Shown piece by piece: positions 33,345 through 42,492 of a stretch of DNA of 64,000 nt. The DNA lies in contig NZ_DFUE01000015.1 in the NCBI RefSeq assembly GCF_002379585.1, positions 34,583 to 98,582 of the forward strand. Direction: 5' to 3'. Position 1 is the stretch's first letter. Every line of letters begins with the position of its first letter. The position numbers were made by a program, and so were the translations under genes. Below the pieces are notes generated by a model. That model was not told the DNA's origin and did no database searches. It saw only the letters and a list, made by a program, of their open reading frames with translations. This stretch comes from Pseudomonas sp. UBA4194 (GTDB lineage: Bacteria > Pseudomonadota > Gammaproteobacteria > Pseudomonadales > Pseudomonadaceae).

Positions 33345-34529
33345 ATGAACTTCTTCGAACACCTCGACATTCTGCCCGACGATCCGATCCTGGGCCTGGC
33401 CGCGCGTTTCGCCCAGGACCCACGCAGTCAGAAGATGGACCTCGGGGTGGGTATCTACAAGGATGCCAGCGGCCGAACGCCGGTGATGGCCGCAGTCAAG
33501 GATGCCGAGCGCTGGTTGCTGGAAAACGAGGCCAGCAAGGCCTACACCAGCACGGCCGGGGTGGAAGGCTTTGGCTCGGCCATGACGCCGCTGCTGCTGG
33601 GCCAGGCTGGCTTGCAAACCAGCTGCACCGTGCAAACCCCCGGTGGCACCGGTTCGTTGCGCCTGATGGCCGAATTCCTCAGCCGCAGCGGCGTGGCCAA
33701 CGTGCTGATCGGTACGCCGACCTGGCCAATCCACGGCGCCATCTTCGAGCGCGGCGGGCTGCAGGTGGTCACCTATGACCATCTGGATGCCGACGGCCAG
33801 TTCAACCTGGGTGCCATGCTCGGCGCGATCGAAACGGCGGCCGCCGGTGACGCGATTCTGCTGCATGCCTGCTGCCACAACCCCACCGGCATCGACCCTG
33901 GCGCCGAGCAGTGGCGCGAAATTCTCGCCGCAGTACAGCGCAAGCAATTGCTGCCGTTGTTCGACATGGCCTACCAAGGCTTCGGCGCAGGGCTTGAAGA
34001 AGATGCCTGGGCCTTGCGCCTGTTCTGTGAAGCCTTGCCGCAGGTGCTGGTCAGCGCGTCGTGCTCGAAGAACTTCGGTATCTACCGCGAGCGCACCGGC
34101 CTGCTGCTGGCGCACTGCGTCGACGCGCGTACTCGCGCCGCCGTGCACACGCAGATCATCGACACAGCCCGGTGCCTGTGGTCGATGCCGCCGTCCCACG
34201 GCGCGGCAGTTGTCACCTGTATCCTGGGCGATGCGGTTCGGCGTCAGCAGTGGCTGACCGAACTGGATGCCATGCGCGGGCGCATCGTCGAGTTGCGCAG
34301 CGGGCTGTGCAGCGCGTTGCAGGCGGTGGACGCCTATGAACCGTTCCAGACATTGGCCGGGCAGAAGGGGATGTTCTCCAACCTGGGCCGCAGCGTCGAC
34401 TTCGTTCAGCGCCTGCGCGAAGAGTCCGGTGTGTATCTGGTCGGCCAGGGCCGCATCAACGTGTCGGGCCTGGCCCCCCAACGGCTGAACGACCTGGCCC
34501 TGGCCCTCAAGGCAGGCCTTCGCCCATGA
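33345..34529 (+). CDS. Aspartate/aromatic-type aminotransferase (class Ia)
   Basis: The 394-residue protein begins MNFFEHLDILPDDPILG, typical of class Ia aspartate and aromatic aminotransferases (AspC/TyrB). LDLGVGIYKD, TPGGTGSLR and HACCHNPTGID are family blocks, and SCSKNFGIYRERTG carries the PLP Lys near residue 243. It is a cytosolic homodimer. The gene starts 3 bp after the peptidase stop and overlaps the YitT gene by 4 bp, so the three form an operon. The aminotransferase probably handles an amino acid released by the M20 enzyme; the choice between aspartate and aromatic substrates is open. Confidence 0.93.
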   Translation: MNFFEHLDILPDDPILGLAARFAQDPRSQKMDLGVGIYKDASGRTPVMAAVKDAERWLLENEASKAYTSTAGVEGFGSAMTPLLLGQAGLQTSCTVQTPGGTGSLRLMAEFLSRSGVANVLIGTPTWPIHGAIFERGGLQVVTYDHLDADGQFNLGAMLGAIETAAAGDAILLHACCHNPTGIDPGAEQWREILAAVQRKQLLPLFDMAYQGFGAGLEEDAWALRLFCEALPQVLVSASCSKNFGIYRERTGLLLAHCVDARTRAAVHTQIIDTARCLWSMPPSHGAAVVTCILGDAVRRQQWLTELDAMRGRIVELRSGLCSALQAVDAYEPFQTLAGQKGMFSNLGRSVDFVQRLREESGVYLVGQGRINVSGLAPQRLNDLALALKAGLRP

Positions 34530-35146
34530 CCGCCCAAGCCATGCCGGCGCAACAGCGCCACACGCTGATCGAGGACGCCCAGGCCATCCTCATCGGGACG
34601 CTGCTGATCGCGTTCGGCATCAGCCTGTACGCCCAATGCCAGTTCATCACCGGCGGCGCTGCGGGCCTGGCGCTGCTGGCGCATTATCTGAGCGGCTGGT
34701 CGGTGGGCACCTGTTTCTTCCTGATCAACCTGCCGTTCTATTATCTGGGCTACAAGCGCATGGGCATGCCATTCATCCTGCGCACGTTCGCGGCGATCTG
34801 CGCGCTGGCGCTGTTCAGCAACCTGATTCCACAGCTGATCAGCTTCCAGGCCTTGGATCCGCTGTTCGCCACACTGCTGGGTGGCTGCGTGATCGGTGTC
34901 GGCTTCGTCATGATCTTTCGCCACGGCGCCAGCCTGGGCGGTGTCACCATTGTTGCGCTATACCTGCAGGACAAGCACGGCATCAGCGCTGGCAAGGTGC
35001 AGATGGTGATCGACGGGCTGATCCTGCTGGCGGCGTTCTTCACCGTGTCGTGGCAGGCCGCGCTGTTGTCCATCATCGGAGCGGCATTGATCAATGTAAT
35101 CATGATCCTCAACTTCAAGAAGGCGCGTTATAACGGCTTCAGCTGA
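34526..35146 (+). CDS. YitT family membrane protein
   Basis: The 206-residue protein is a YitT/YczE-type integral membrane protein with about five to six hydrophobic segments, beginning at EDAQAILIGTLLIAFGISLY and including GGAAGLALLAHYLSG, a glycine-rich loop characteristic of the family. The transported compound is unknown. It is coupled to the aminotransferase by a 4-bp overlap. Location in an amino-acid catabolic operon suggests a transport or export role for an amino acid or keto acid. A perfect hairpin follows its stop codon. Confidence 0.88.
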   Translation: MTAQAMPAQQRHTLIEDAQAILIGTLLIAFGISLYAQCQFITGGAAGLALLAHYLSGWSVGTCFFLINLPFYYLGYKRMGMPFILRTFAAICALALFSNLIPQLISFQALDPLFATLLGGCVIGVGFVMIFRHGASLGGVTIVALYLQDKHGISAGKVQMVIDGLILLAAFFTVSWQAALLSIIGAALINVIMILNFKKARYNGFS

Positions 35147-35152
35147 TTCCGG

Positions 35153-35171
35153 CGTTCAGCGACGCTGAACG
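35153..35171 (+). other. Hairpin after the YitT gene
   Basis: CGTTCAGC-GAC-GCTGAACG is a perfect 8-bp stem with a 3-nt loop, 7 bp after the stop. No T-run follows, so it may mark the mRNA 3' end or be part of a factor-dependent stop. Confidence 0.5.
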
Positions 35172-35264
35172 GCGGCTTCACAGATTGCAGATTGCGTAAA
35201 CGCCAAGTGCGGTCCACTCTGAGTTTTGGCGACATAACAAAAACAAAAAACTCGAGGCATCACT

Positions 35265-36584
35265 ATGTCCAGATCCACGCTGTTGCGATGGGGCGCGCGC
35301 CTGCTTACCACCACAGCACTGTCCTTGGCAGTGCTGCCCGCTTTTGCCGAAGTGTCCAAGCCCACGTCGATCAAGGTCGGCATCACCACCTTCCTGTCCG
35401 GGCCGGCGTCGGTATTCGGTGTACCGGCCAGGGCGGCGGCGGAGATCGTCATCGACGAGCTCAATGCCCAGGGGGGGATCGACGGGGTCAAGATCGAGCC
35501 GTTGTTCATCGACGAAGGCGTGGGCGGCGATCGTTTGCTCTCCGAATACCGCCGGGTTGTCCAGGAGCAGGGCGCCGACGTGATGCTGGCGTCCATTTCC
35601 AGCGGTAACTGCAACACCCTGGCGCCGGTGGCCGAAGACCTCAAGGTGGTGAACATCCTCTGGGACTGCGGCACGGAAAAGGCCCTGGAAGGCCACAACT
35701 ACAAATACGTGGTGCGCACCCAGGCCAATGCCGTAACCGAGATGGTCGCCGCCGCGCTTTACCTGATCAAGGTCAAGCCTGACTTCAAGACCCTGGCCGT
35801 AGTCAATCAGGACTACGCCTGGGGCCGTGATTCCTGGGACATCTTCAGCACCGTGCTCAAGCAGCTCAAGCCAGACGTGAAGATCGTCGCCGAGTTGTTC
35901 CCAAAATTCGGCGCTTCGGACTTCTCCGCCGAAGTGAGCCGCTTGCAGGTGCTCAGACCGGATGTGGTGCTGTCGACCTCTTGGGGCGGCGACCTGGATA
36001 CCTTCGTGCGCCAGGCCACCCAGCGCGGCTTGCTGAAAAACTCACAGTTCTTTCTGGCCCTGGGCGAGTCGTCCCTGGAACGCCTGGGCAACACCCTGCC
36101 TGATGGCGTGCTGATCGGCGCTCGTGGCGATCATTACTTTCTCAGCCCGCAATGGGTCAACGATCCGATCCACAAAGCCTTTGTGGAAAAATTCAAGCAA
36201 AAGACCGGCAGCTACCCGATCTATTCGGTGTATCACATGGTGCAGGCGCTGGAAGGCATGAAGGCGGCCTACCTGAAGGCCATCAAGGCTCAGAACGGCC
36301 AATGGCCGGATGAGGACCAGTTGGCCGAAGCTTTTCGCGGTCTGGAATTCCGCGGCTTGACCAGCAATATCCAGATTCGTCCAGGCGATGGCCAAGGCCT
36401 GGAGGCGCAGTTGTTCGGCGTCACCACGTCCAGCCCCGATTACAAGTTCAAAGTGCTCAAGGACGTGATGGTGGTGCCAGCGGCGAAGATTACCACCCCG
36501 GCCGACGGCCACTCGCCTGAGTGGGTCAAGACGGTCAATCTCGGCTTGCTCGACCAGGTCCAGCCCGCGACTGCTGCGCCATGA
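35265..36584 (+). CDS. ABC transporter substrate-binding protein (branched-chain type, family 6)
   Basis: The 439-residue protein has a signal peptide (cleaved near LPAFA|EVSKP) and a Leu/Ile/Val-type binding-protein fold. IKVGITTFLSGPASVFGVPA and DEGVGGDRLLSEYRRVV near the N-terminus and HYFLSPQWVNDPIHKAFVEK later are typical. It is larger than LivJ (about 370 residues). Similar proteins bind amides, urea, aromatic acids or other non-amino-acid ligands, so the ligand should not be assumed to be leucine. Its stop overlaps the next ATG. It starts a long operon (permeases, ATPases, ALDH). Confidence 0.92.
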   Translation: MSRSTLLRWGARLLTTTALSLAVLPAFAEVSKPTSIKVGITTFLSGPASVFGVPARAAAEIVIDELNAQGGIDGVKIEPLFIDEGVGGDRLLSEYRRVVQEQGADVMLASISSGNCNTLAPVAEDLKVVNILWDCGTEKALEGHNYKYVVRTQANAVTEMVAAALYLIKVKPDFKTLAVVNQDYAWGRDSWDIFSTVLKQLKPDVKIVAELFPKFGASDFSAEVSRLQVLRPDVVLSTSWGGDLDTFVRQATQRGLLKNSQFFLALGESSLERLGNTLPDGVLIGARGDHYFLSPQWVNDPIHKAFVEKFKQKTGSYPIYSVYHMVQALEGMKAAYLKAIKAQNGQWPDEDQLAEAFRGLEFRGLTSNIQIRPGDGQGLEAQLFGVTTSSPDYKFKVLKDVMVVPAAKITTPADGHSPEWVKTVNLGLLDQVQPATAAP

Positions 36585-37483
36585 GCAGCGACATCTTCAT
36601 TCTGGCGCTGCTCGATGGCGTGTCCTATGCCGGTCTGCTGTTCATGGTGGCGCTGGGCCTGACCTTCATCTTCGGCGTGGTGCGAATCCTCAACGTGGCC
36701 CACGGCAGCCTGTACGCCTTCGGCGGCTACGGTGCCGCGTCCCTGGGCCTGTGGCTGGGGCAGGGCGGGGATTCGGCCTGGCTGTCGGTGGCCTTGCTGC
36801 TGTTTGGCGCTATCGTGGTGGGGGTGGTACTGGGCACGGTGCTGATGCTCTTGCTCAAGCGCTTCCAGGACCGCGATCCGATCCTGCAACTGCTGGTCAC
36901 CTTCGGTGCGTTCATGATCTTCGAAGACCTGCAGCGCATGATCTGGGGCACCCAGCCGTATTTCGTCGCCGACGTGGTCAACCAGATGGGCACCTCGGAG
37001 TTGCTGGGCGTGGTGTACATGAACTATCAGCTGTTGTTCGTGCCCATCACCGCCGTGGTGGTGTATTTCCTGCTCAAGTGGTTCCTCAACCGCACCCTTA
37101 CCGGTCGCCAGATCGTTGCCGTGACCCACGACCGTGAGGTGGCCACGGCGATGGGCATCAACGCCAGACGCATCGCCTACCTGACCTTTGTGGTGGGTGC
37201 CGTGCTCGGCGCGCTGGGCGGGGCATTGGCCTCACCCACGACCTCGCTGGTGCCGGGCATCGGTGCGGACATGATCGTGCTGTCGTTCGCGGTGGTGGCA
37301 AGTGCCGGCCTGGGGCAGATCACCGGGGCGTTGATCACCGCGCTGATGATTGGCTTGTCGCGCTCGTTCTGCGTGTACCTGGCACCGGAAATGGAGGTGG
37401 TGATGCCTTACCTGATCATGGTGCTGGTGCTGCTGGTGCGTCCGCAAGGCCTGTTCACCGTTGCTCAAGCGAGGAAAATCTGA
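36581..37483 (+). CDS. Branched-chain-type ABC permease, LivH-like
   Basis: The 300-residue inner-membrane protein is a LivH-type permease with about eight hydrophobic segments, starting MSSDIFILALLDGVSYAG. The family block RILNVAHGSLYAFGGYGA near residue 35 is clear, and VATAMGINARRIAYLTF is the coupling loop. ATG 36581 overlaps the binding-protein stop by 4 bp. It pairs with the LivM-like permease that begins at its own stop codon. With the ATPases it imports a ligand from the periplasm. Confidence 0.93.
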   Translation: MSSDIFILALLDGVSYAGLLFMVALGLTFIFGVVRILNVAHGSLYAFGGYGAASLGLWLGQGGDSAWLSVALLLFGAIVVGVVLGTVLMLLLKRFQDRDPILQLLVTFGAFMIFEDLQRMIWGTQPYFVADVVNQMGTSELLGVVYMNYQLLFVPITAVVVYFLLKWFLNRTLTGRQIVAVTHDREVATAMGINARRIAYLTFVVGAVLGALGGALASPTTSLVPGIGADMIVLSFAVVASAGLGQITGALITALMIGLSRSFCVYLAPEMEVVMPYLIMVLVLLVRPQGLFTVAQARKI

Positions 37484-38424
37484 TGCGTTCGACCCTTGTT
37501 GCGGTGGTGGCCAGCGCCTTGCTGCTGGGCCTGGCCCTGGCGTTTCCCTGGCTGAAGATTCCGTTGATCCTGTCGCTGTGCTACGGCCTGGCGGCGCTGG
37601 GCATCGTGGTGTTGCTGCGGGCGGGGCAGATCTCTTTCGGGCATGCCATGTATGCCTGCATTTCCGGCTACGTGGTGGCGTTTGCCGGGCAACGGTTTCC
37701 CGGCCTGGACGGCCTGGTGTTGATTGCCCTGGGCACGTTCGCCAGTGTGCTGGCCGGCATGTTGATCGGGGCGTTCGTGGTGCGCTACCGGGAGATCTTC
37801 TTTGGCATGCTCAACCTGGCCATCTCCATGGTGCTGTTCACCGTGCTGGGCAAGTTCTACGGCTTGACCGGCGGCACCGACGGCCTGCGCATCCAGCGCC
37901 CGACCCTGGGTGGCTTCACCCTGGGCCGCGACGCCTTCGAACTGTCGCTGTTGGTGCTGGTGGTACTGGCGTCGCTGTTGGTGATCTGGGCGGTCCAGCG
38001 TTACTTCCGCTCCAGCGGCGGCCAGGCCCTGGCTGCGATCAAAACCAACGAAACGCGCCTGGAATACCTGGGCGTGTCGGCGAAGAAAGTGCTGTGGAAA
38101 GGCTATGTACTGTCAGCTTCGCTGTGCGGGCTGTCGGGGGCATTGTTCGGCTTGTCGCAGGGCTTGGTCACTCCGGAAATGGGTTACTGGCTGCGCTCTG
38201 GCGAGTTCGTGTTCATCGCCATTCTGGGCGGCGCCGGCCACGCGGTAGGGGCCTTTGTCGGTGCCTTGTTGTATGAATTTCTGAAAATGTACGCGGCGGC
38301 GCTGGTCAGCGGGTCCTGGCAGATCGTGCTGGGGGTGATCCTGATCGTGATCATCTACTTTCTGCCCAAAGGCCTCACCGGCCTGATGCGCAAGCGCCGG
38401 CTGGCGGCGGAGGGTGGGGCATGA
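37483..38424 (+). CDS. Branched-chain-type ABC permease, LivM-like
   Basis: The 313-residue protein is a LivM-type permease. QISFGHAMYACISGYVVAF near residue 45 is the conserved family block, and ETRLEYLGVSAKKVLWKGYV near residue 195 is the loop that contacts the ATPase. Multiple hydrophobic segments run through the C-terminal region (LGVILIVIIYFLPKGL). Its ATG shares a base with the upstream stop (TGATG), and its stop overlaps the ATPase gene by 4 bp. It completes the membrane channel with the LivH-like subunit. Confidence 0.93.
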   Translation: MRSTLVAVVASALLLGLALAFPWLKIPLILSLCYGLAALGIVVLLRAGQISFGHAMYACISGYVVAFAGQRFPGLDGLVLIALGTFASVLAGMLIGAFVVRYREIFFGMLNLAISMVLFTVLGKFYGLTGGTDGLRIQRPTLGGFTLGRDAFELSLLVLVVLASLLVIWAVQRYFRSSGGQALAAIKTNETRLEYLGVSAKKVLWKGYVLSASLCGLSGALFGLSQGLVTPEMGYWLRSGEFVFIAILGGAGHAVGAFVGALLYEFLKMYAAALVSGSWQIVLGVILIVIIYFLPKGLTGLMRKRRLAAEGGA

Positions 38425-39161
38425 GCACCTTGCTGACCACTCATGGGCTGACCCTGGCCTTCGGCGGGTTGGTGGTCGCCAACGCCATCGATTTCGAACT
38501 GCAAGCCGGCGAGCGGCTGGCGGTGATTGGCCAGAACGGTGCCGGCAAGACCACCTTCATCAATATCTGTACCGGGCTGCTCAAGCCCGATGCGGGGCAG
38601 GTGCAGTTCGTGGGTCAGGACATCACCGGGCACTCACCGCGCAGCATCGTGCGCCGAGGCATGGCGCGCTCGTTTCAATTGCCTCAGCTGTTTCTCGAGC
38701 ACAGCGTGCGCGAGTGTCTGGAGCTGGCAGCGGTGGCGCGGCAGGGCAGCTTGTCGTCGTGGCTGGGGTTGGGCGTGGCCAGTGATCGGGCCAAGGTCGA
38801 CGCCATGCTCGAGCTGATCAGCCTGCGCGACCGCCAGCATGAGTTGTGCATCAACCTGCCTGAAGGCCATCGCAAGCTGTTGGATGTGGGCATGTCGCTG
38901 ATGCTGGAGCCGCGGCTGCTGATACTCGACGAGCCCACCAGCGGTGTGTCCACCGAAGAAAAGCATGAGGTCATGGCCATCCTCATGCGCGCCCTGGATG
39001 ACCGTCAGGTGACGGCGATCTTCGTCGAGCACGACGTCGACATCGTCAAGCGCTACGCCACCCGCGTGGCGGCCTGGATCAGCGGTGCGATAGCCGCCGA
39101 CGGTGCTCCGGCCGCGGTGCTGGCCGACCCTGTGGTGCAACGTGAGGTACTGGGCGTATGA
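38421..39161 (+). CDS. Branched-chain-type ABC ATPase, LivG-like
   Basis: The 246-residue protein has Walker A GQNGAGKTTF near residue 37, a Q-loop region, Walker B RLLILDEPTSGVS and an H-loop IFVEHD. The ABC signature is unusual: it reads NLPEGHRKLLDVG where LivG proteins normally have an LSxGxQR-like sequence, so it belongs to a divergent LivG subgroup. It overlaps both neighbours by 4 bp. It energises the two upstream permeases together with the LivF-like ATPase. Confidence 0.92.
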   Translation: MSTLLTTHGLTLAFGGLVVANAIDFELQAGERLAVIGQNGAGKTTFINICTGLLKPDAGQVQFVGQDITGHSPRSIVRRGMARSFQLPQLFLEHSVRECLELAAVARQGSLSSWLGLGVASDRAKVDAMLELISLRDRQHELCINLPEGHRKLLDVGMSLMLEPRLLILDEPTSGVSTEEKHEVMAILMRALDDRQVTAIFVEHDVDIVKRYATRVAAWISGAIAADGAPAAVLADPVVQREVLGV

Positions 39162-39892
39162 CTTCCTCCGAGAGGTTGCAACTGATCGATGTCAGCGCCG
39201 AGATCGTTCGTGTGCCTATCCTGCGACGCATCCAGGCCGAATTTCCCTGTGGCAGCATCACCGCCATCGTCGGCCGCAATGGCGCCGGCAAGACCACGTT
39301 GCTGCGGGCGATCATGGGCTTGTTGCCGCTCAAGGAGGGTACCGTCACTTTCCGCGGCACCGAGCTGACCCGCGTGCCTGCCCATGGGCGCGCGCGCCTG
39401 GGTATCGGTTATGCACCCCAGGAACGGGTGATGTTCCCGACCTTCTCGGTGGAGGAGAATCTGCGCCTGCCCTGCCAGGTGGCCGGCATGAACAAGGCAC
39501 AGGTCGACGAGCGCCTGGCGCTGACCCTGGATATCGTGCCGCAGCTCAAGGTCATGCTGCCACGTTCGGGCGCGGCGCTTTCCGGGGGGCAGGGCAAGAT
39601 GGCTGCACTGGGCCGGGCCTTGATGATCGGCGAGCATCTGGTTTTGCTCGATGAGCCTTTCCAGGGCCTGGCGCCAGCCTTGGCCACCGAGTACAGCAAT
39701 GCCCTCAAACGCTTGCAGCAGCGTCTGCCGCAGCTGTGCATCGTGGTGACCGAATCCAACGGCAGCCTGCTCAAGGACGTGCCAGATCGGGTGCTGCACA
39801 TCGAGCGCGGCGAGTTTCTCGAACAGCCCATGCACCCGGTCGACAGCGCGGTGCCATCGTCCCACTTCGTTCCCATGGAGGCGTCCCAATGA
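39158..39892 (+). CDS. Branched-chain-type ABC ATPase, LivF-like
   Basis: The 244-residue protein has Walker A GRNGAGKTTLL near residue 41, the signature LSGGQGKMAALGRAL, Walker B LVLLDEPFQGLAP and a Switch/H-loop region IVVTESNG, in which the canonical His appears replaced by Ser or Glu. It is the second ATPase of the transporter. It overlaps the LivG-like gene upstream and the aldehyde dehydrogenase gene downstream by 4 bp each, which joins transport directly to catabolism. Confidence 0.9.
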   Translation: MTSSERLQLIDVSAEIVRVPILRRIQAEFPCGSITAIVGRNGAGKTTLLRAIMGLLPLKEGTVTFRGTELTRVPAHGRARLGIGYAPQERVMFPTFSVEENLRLPCQVAGMNKAQVDERLALTLDIVPQLKVMLPRSGAALSGGQGKMAALGRALMIGEHLVLLDEPFQGLAPALATEYSNALKRLQQRLPQLCIVVTESNGSLLKDVPDRVLHIERGEFLEQPMHPVDSAVPSSHFVPMEASQ

Positions 39893-41322
39893 ACGTGCTC
39901 TTTATCGACGGCCAGGCCGTCAGCGCGGCGTCCGGTGAAACGTTGCCGGTGTATTCGCCGGTCACCGGTGAAGCCTATGCGGAAATTGCCCGCGGCGATG
40001 CGCTGGACATCGACCGCGCCGTCAGGGCCGCGCGCGCTGCGCTGGCGGGCCCCTGGGGGCAGCTCAGCGCCACTGAGCGCGGTCGCCTGCTGGTACGCAT
40101 CGGCCTGGCGGTGCTGGCCAACATCGACGAGTTGGCCGCCATCGAAGCCCAGGACACCGGCAAGCCGCTGGCCCTGGCGCGCAAGGACATCGAGGCCTTG
40201 GCGCGGTACTTCGAGTTCTACGGTGGCGCCGCCGACAAGGTGCATGGCGATGTGATTCCGTACCTGCCGGGCTACACCGTGAACGTGGTCCGCGAGCCTT
40301 GCGGCGTGGTGGGCCATATCATCCCGTGGAACTATCCGGCGCAGATGCTCGGTCGCACCCTGGGCCCGGCACTGGCCATGGGTAACACCTCGGTGGTCAA
40401 GCCCGCCGAAGATGCCTGCATGACGTCCCTGCGCGTAGCGCAACTGGCTGCCGATGCAGGCCTTCCCGCCGGGGTGCTGAACATCGTCACCGGCTATGGC
40501 AAGGAGGCCGGTGCTGCCCTGGCGGCGCATCCCGGGATCAACCTGATCACCTTCACCGGCTCGCCGGCGGTGGGCGCGGCCATCCAGGCTGCTGCCGCTG
40601 CCAACTACGTCAAGTGCGTGCTGGAGCTGGGGGGCAAATGCCCCCAGGTGGTATTCGCCGACGCCGATCTGGACAAGGCGGTACCGGTGATTGTCGGTGC
40701 CATTGTGCAGAACGCCGGGCAGACCTGTTCGGCCGGTAGCCGTGTGCTGATCCAACGCGACATCTACGATCAGGTGGTGGAGCGGGTCGCCGAGCGTTTC
40801 CGCCAGGTGCGCGTTGGCTTGCCTGATACCTCACCGGACTGCGGTCCCATTATCACCCGCGCGCAGTTTCTCCGGGTCAATGCCTTCATCGACGATTGCA
40901 AAGCGTCGGGCCTGACCGTGCTGGCGGAGGGGGAAATGGCCCACGACCTGCCTCAGGCAGGCTACTACGTGCGCCCGACCTTCTTCGGTCCGGTGCCCCG
41001 CGACCATCGCCTTGCCCACGAGGAGGTGTTCGGTCCGGTGCTGGCAGCGTTGCCTTTCGATGACGAGGACGATGCCGTGGCCCTGGCCAATGGCACCGAC
41101 TATGGTCTGGTAGCGGCGGTCTGGACTGAAAACGGCGCGCGGCAGCAGCGTATGGCCAAGCGGTTGGAGGGGGGCCAGGTGTTCATCAATTGTTACGGCG
41201 CCGGCGGCGGCGTGGAGCTGCCATTCGGCGGCATCCGCAAGAGTGGCCACGGGCGCGAGAAAGGCTTTCATGCCCTGGATGAATTCAGCGTGACCAAGAC
41301 CGTGGTCAGTCACCACCTTTAG
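39889..41322 (+). CDS. Aldehyde dehydrogenase (NAD(P)+)
   Basis: The 477-residue protein is a typical ALDH. The catalytic Cys lies in NAGQTCSAGSRVL near residue 285 and the general-base Glu in CVLELGGKCPQVV near residue 250, with GYTVNVVREPCGVVGHIIPWNYP and FTGSPAVGAA marking the cofactor domain. It is cytosolic and oxidises an aldehyde to an acid. The ATG overlaps the LivF-like stop by 4 bp, so it is cotranslated with the transporter. It is followed by a zinc alcohol dehydrogenase and an SDR, so the operon probably processes an alcohol or aldehyde from the imported compound. Confidence 0.93.
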   Translation: MNVLFIDGQAVSAASGETLPVYSPVTGEAYAEIARGDALDIDRAVRAARAALAGPWGQLSATERGRLLVRIGLAVLANIDELAAIEAQDTGKPLALARKDIEALARYFEFYGGAADKVHGDVIPYLPGYTVNVVREPCGVVGHIIPWNYPAQMLGRTLGPALAMGNTSVVKPAEDACMTSLRVAQLAADAGLPAGVLNIVTGYGKEAGAALAAHPGINLITFTGSPAVGAAIQAAAAANYVKCVLELGGKCPQVVFADADLDKAVPVIVGAIVQNAGQTCSAGSRVLIQRDIYDQVVERVAERFRQVRVGLPDTSPDCGPIITRAQFLRVNAFIDDCKASGLTVLAEGEMAHDLPQAGYYVRPTFFGPVPRDHRLAHEEVFGPVLAALPFDDEDDAVALANGTDYGLVAAVWTENGARQQRMAKRLEGGQVFINCYGAGGGVELPFGGIRKSGHGREKGFHALDEFSVTKTVVSHHL

Positions 41323-41344
41323 CCTTTCACCACAGGAGCGGGGC

Positions 41345-42469
41345 ATGAAAACAAGAGCCGCGGTATTGCGCGAGATGGGCTTGCCGGCGCCTTTCGCCGA
41401 GAGCCGCCCACTGCGTATCACAGAGCTGGACCTGGCGCCACCGGGGCCTGGCGAGGTGCTGGTAAAAATGATTGCCGCCGGGTTGTGCCATTCCGACCTC
41501 TCGGTCATTACCGGGGTGCGACCGCGGCCCTTGCCCATGGCGCTGGGACATGAGGCCAGCGCCAAGGTACTGGAAGTGGGCGCCGGCGTGACCCACGTGC
41601 GCCCCGGCCAGACCGTGGTGTTGGTGTTCGTGCCCAGTTGTGGCCATTGCACGCCCTGCATGGAGGGGCGTCCGGCGCTGTGCGAGCCCGGTGCCCAAGC
41701 CAATGCCCAGGGCGAGATACTGGGCGGCGGTCGACGTTTGAGCAGCAGCGAAGGCGCGGTGAATCATCATTGCGGAGTCTCGGCCTTTGCCGACCATGCG
41801 GTGGTGTCGGCGCGGTCCTGTATTCCCATCGACGACACCATCGACCCGGTGCTGGCGGCAGTGTTCGGCTGCGCGGTGCTCACTGGCGTTGGTGCGGTGG
41901 TCAATACCGGCAAGGTCACCGCCGGGGCGTCGGCGTTGATCGTTGGCCTGGGTGGGGTCGGCCTGAGTGCTTTGCTGGGGGCAGTGGCCAGTGGCGCCCA
42001 GCCGCTGGTGGCGGTGGATGTGCATCCGCAAAAGCTGGAACTGGCCCTCAGCCTGGGCGCAACCCATGCCGTGAACGCGAAAGACCCGGACGCCGTGGCC
42101 AAGATCCGTGAAGCGACCCGCGGCGGCGCCGACTATGCCTTCGAGTTCGCCGGTGCCGTGCCGGCCATGGAACTGGCCTACGCCGCCACCCGTCGCGGCG
42201 GCACCACGGTCACCGCCGGCCTGCCACACCCGGATGCGCGCTGGGCCTTGCAGCAGCTGAGCCTGACCGCCGAGGAACGGACCATCAAGGGCAGTTACAT
42301 CGGCTCATGCATCCCGGCGCGGGATGTTCCTCGCTATATCGGCCTGTACAGCCACGGCCGCCTGCCAGTGGATCGACTGCTGGGCCAGCAGCTCAAGCTC
42401 GACGATATCAACGCAGGCTTCGACACCCTGGCCGGTGGCAGCGGCCTGCGCGACCTGATCGTATTCTGA
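41345..42469 (+). CDS. Zinc-dependent alcohol dehydrogenase, MDR family
   Basis: The 374-residue protein has the catalytic zinc site GLCHSDLSVITG and GHEASAKV, the structural zinc Cys cluster CGHCTPCMEGRPALC (four Cys), and a Rossmann GLGGVGLSALLGAV near residue 200. This matches class III/aryl-alcohol type zinc ADHs. It probably interconverts the alcohol and aldehyde that the neighbouring ALDH handles, in the cytoplasm with NAD(P). The ATG at 41345 lies 22 bp after the ALDH stop with AGGAG nearby. The physiological substrate is unknown. Confidence 0.93.
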   Translation: MKTRAAVLREMGLPAPFAESRPLRITELDLAPPGPGEVLVKMIAAGLCHSDLSVITGVRPRPLPMALGHEASAKVLEVGAGVTHVRPGQTVVLVFVPSCGHCTPCMEGRPALCEPGAQANAQGEILGGGRRLSSSEGAVNHHCGVSAFADHAVVSARSCIPIDDTIDPVLAAVFGCAVLTGVGAVVNTGKVTAGASALIVGLGGVGLSALLGAVASGAQPLVAVDVHPQKLELALSLGATHAVNAKDPDAVAKIREATRGGADYAFEFAGAVPAMELAYAATRRGGTTVTAGLPHPDARWALQQLSLTAEERTIKGSYIGSCIPARDVPRYIGLYSHGRLPVDRLLGQQLKLDDINAGFDTLAGGSGLRDLIVF

Positions 42470-42492
42470 ACCCTGTTTACGGAGCTTCCGTC

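Noticed and set aside
35147..35264. Sigma-54 promoter before the branched-chain ABC operon
   Set aside because: No TGGCAC-N5-TTGC pattern at the right spacing was found in the gap.
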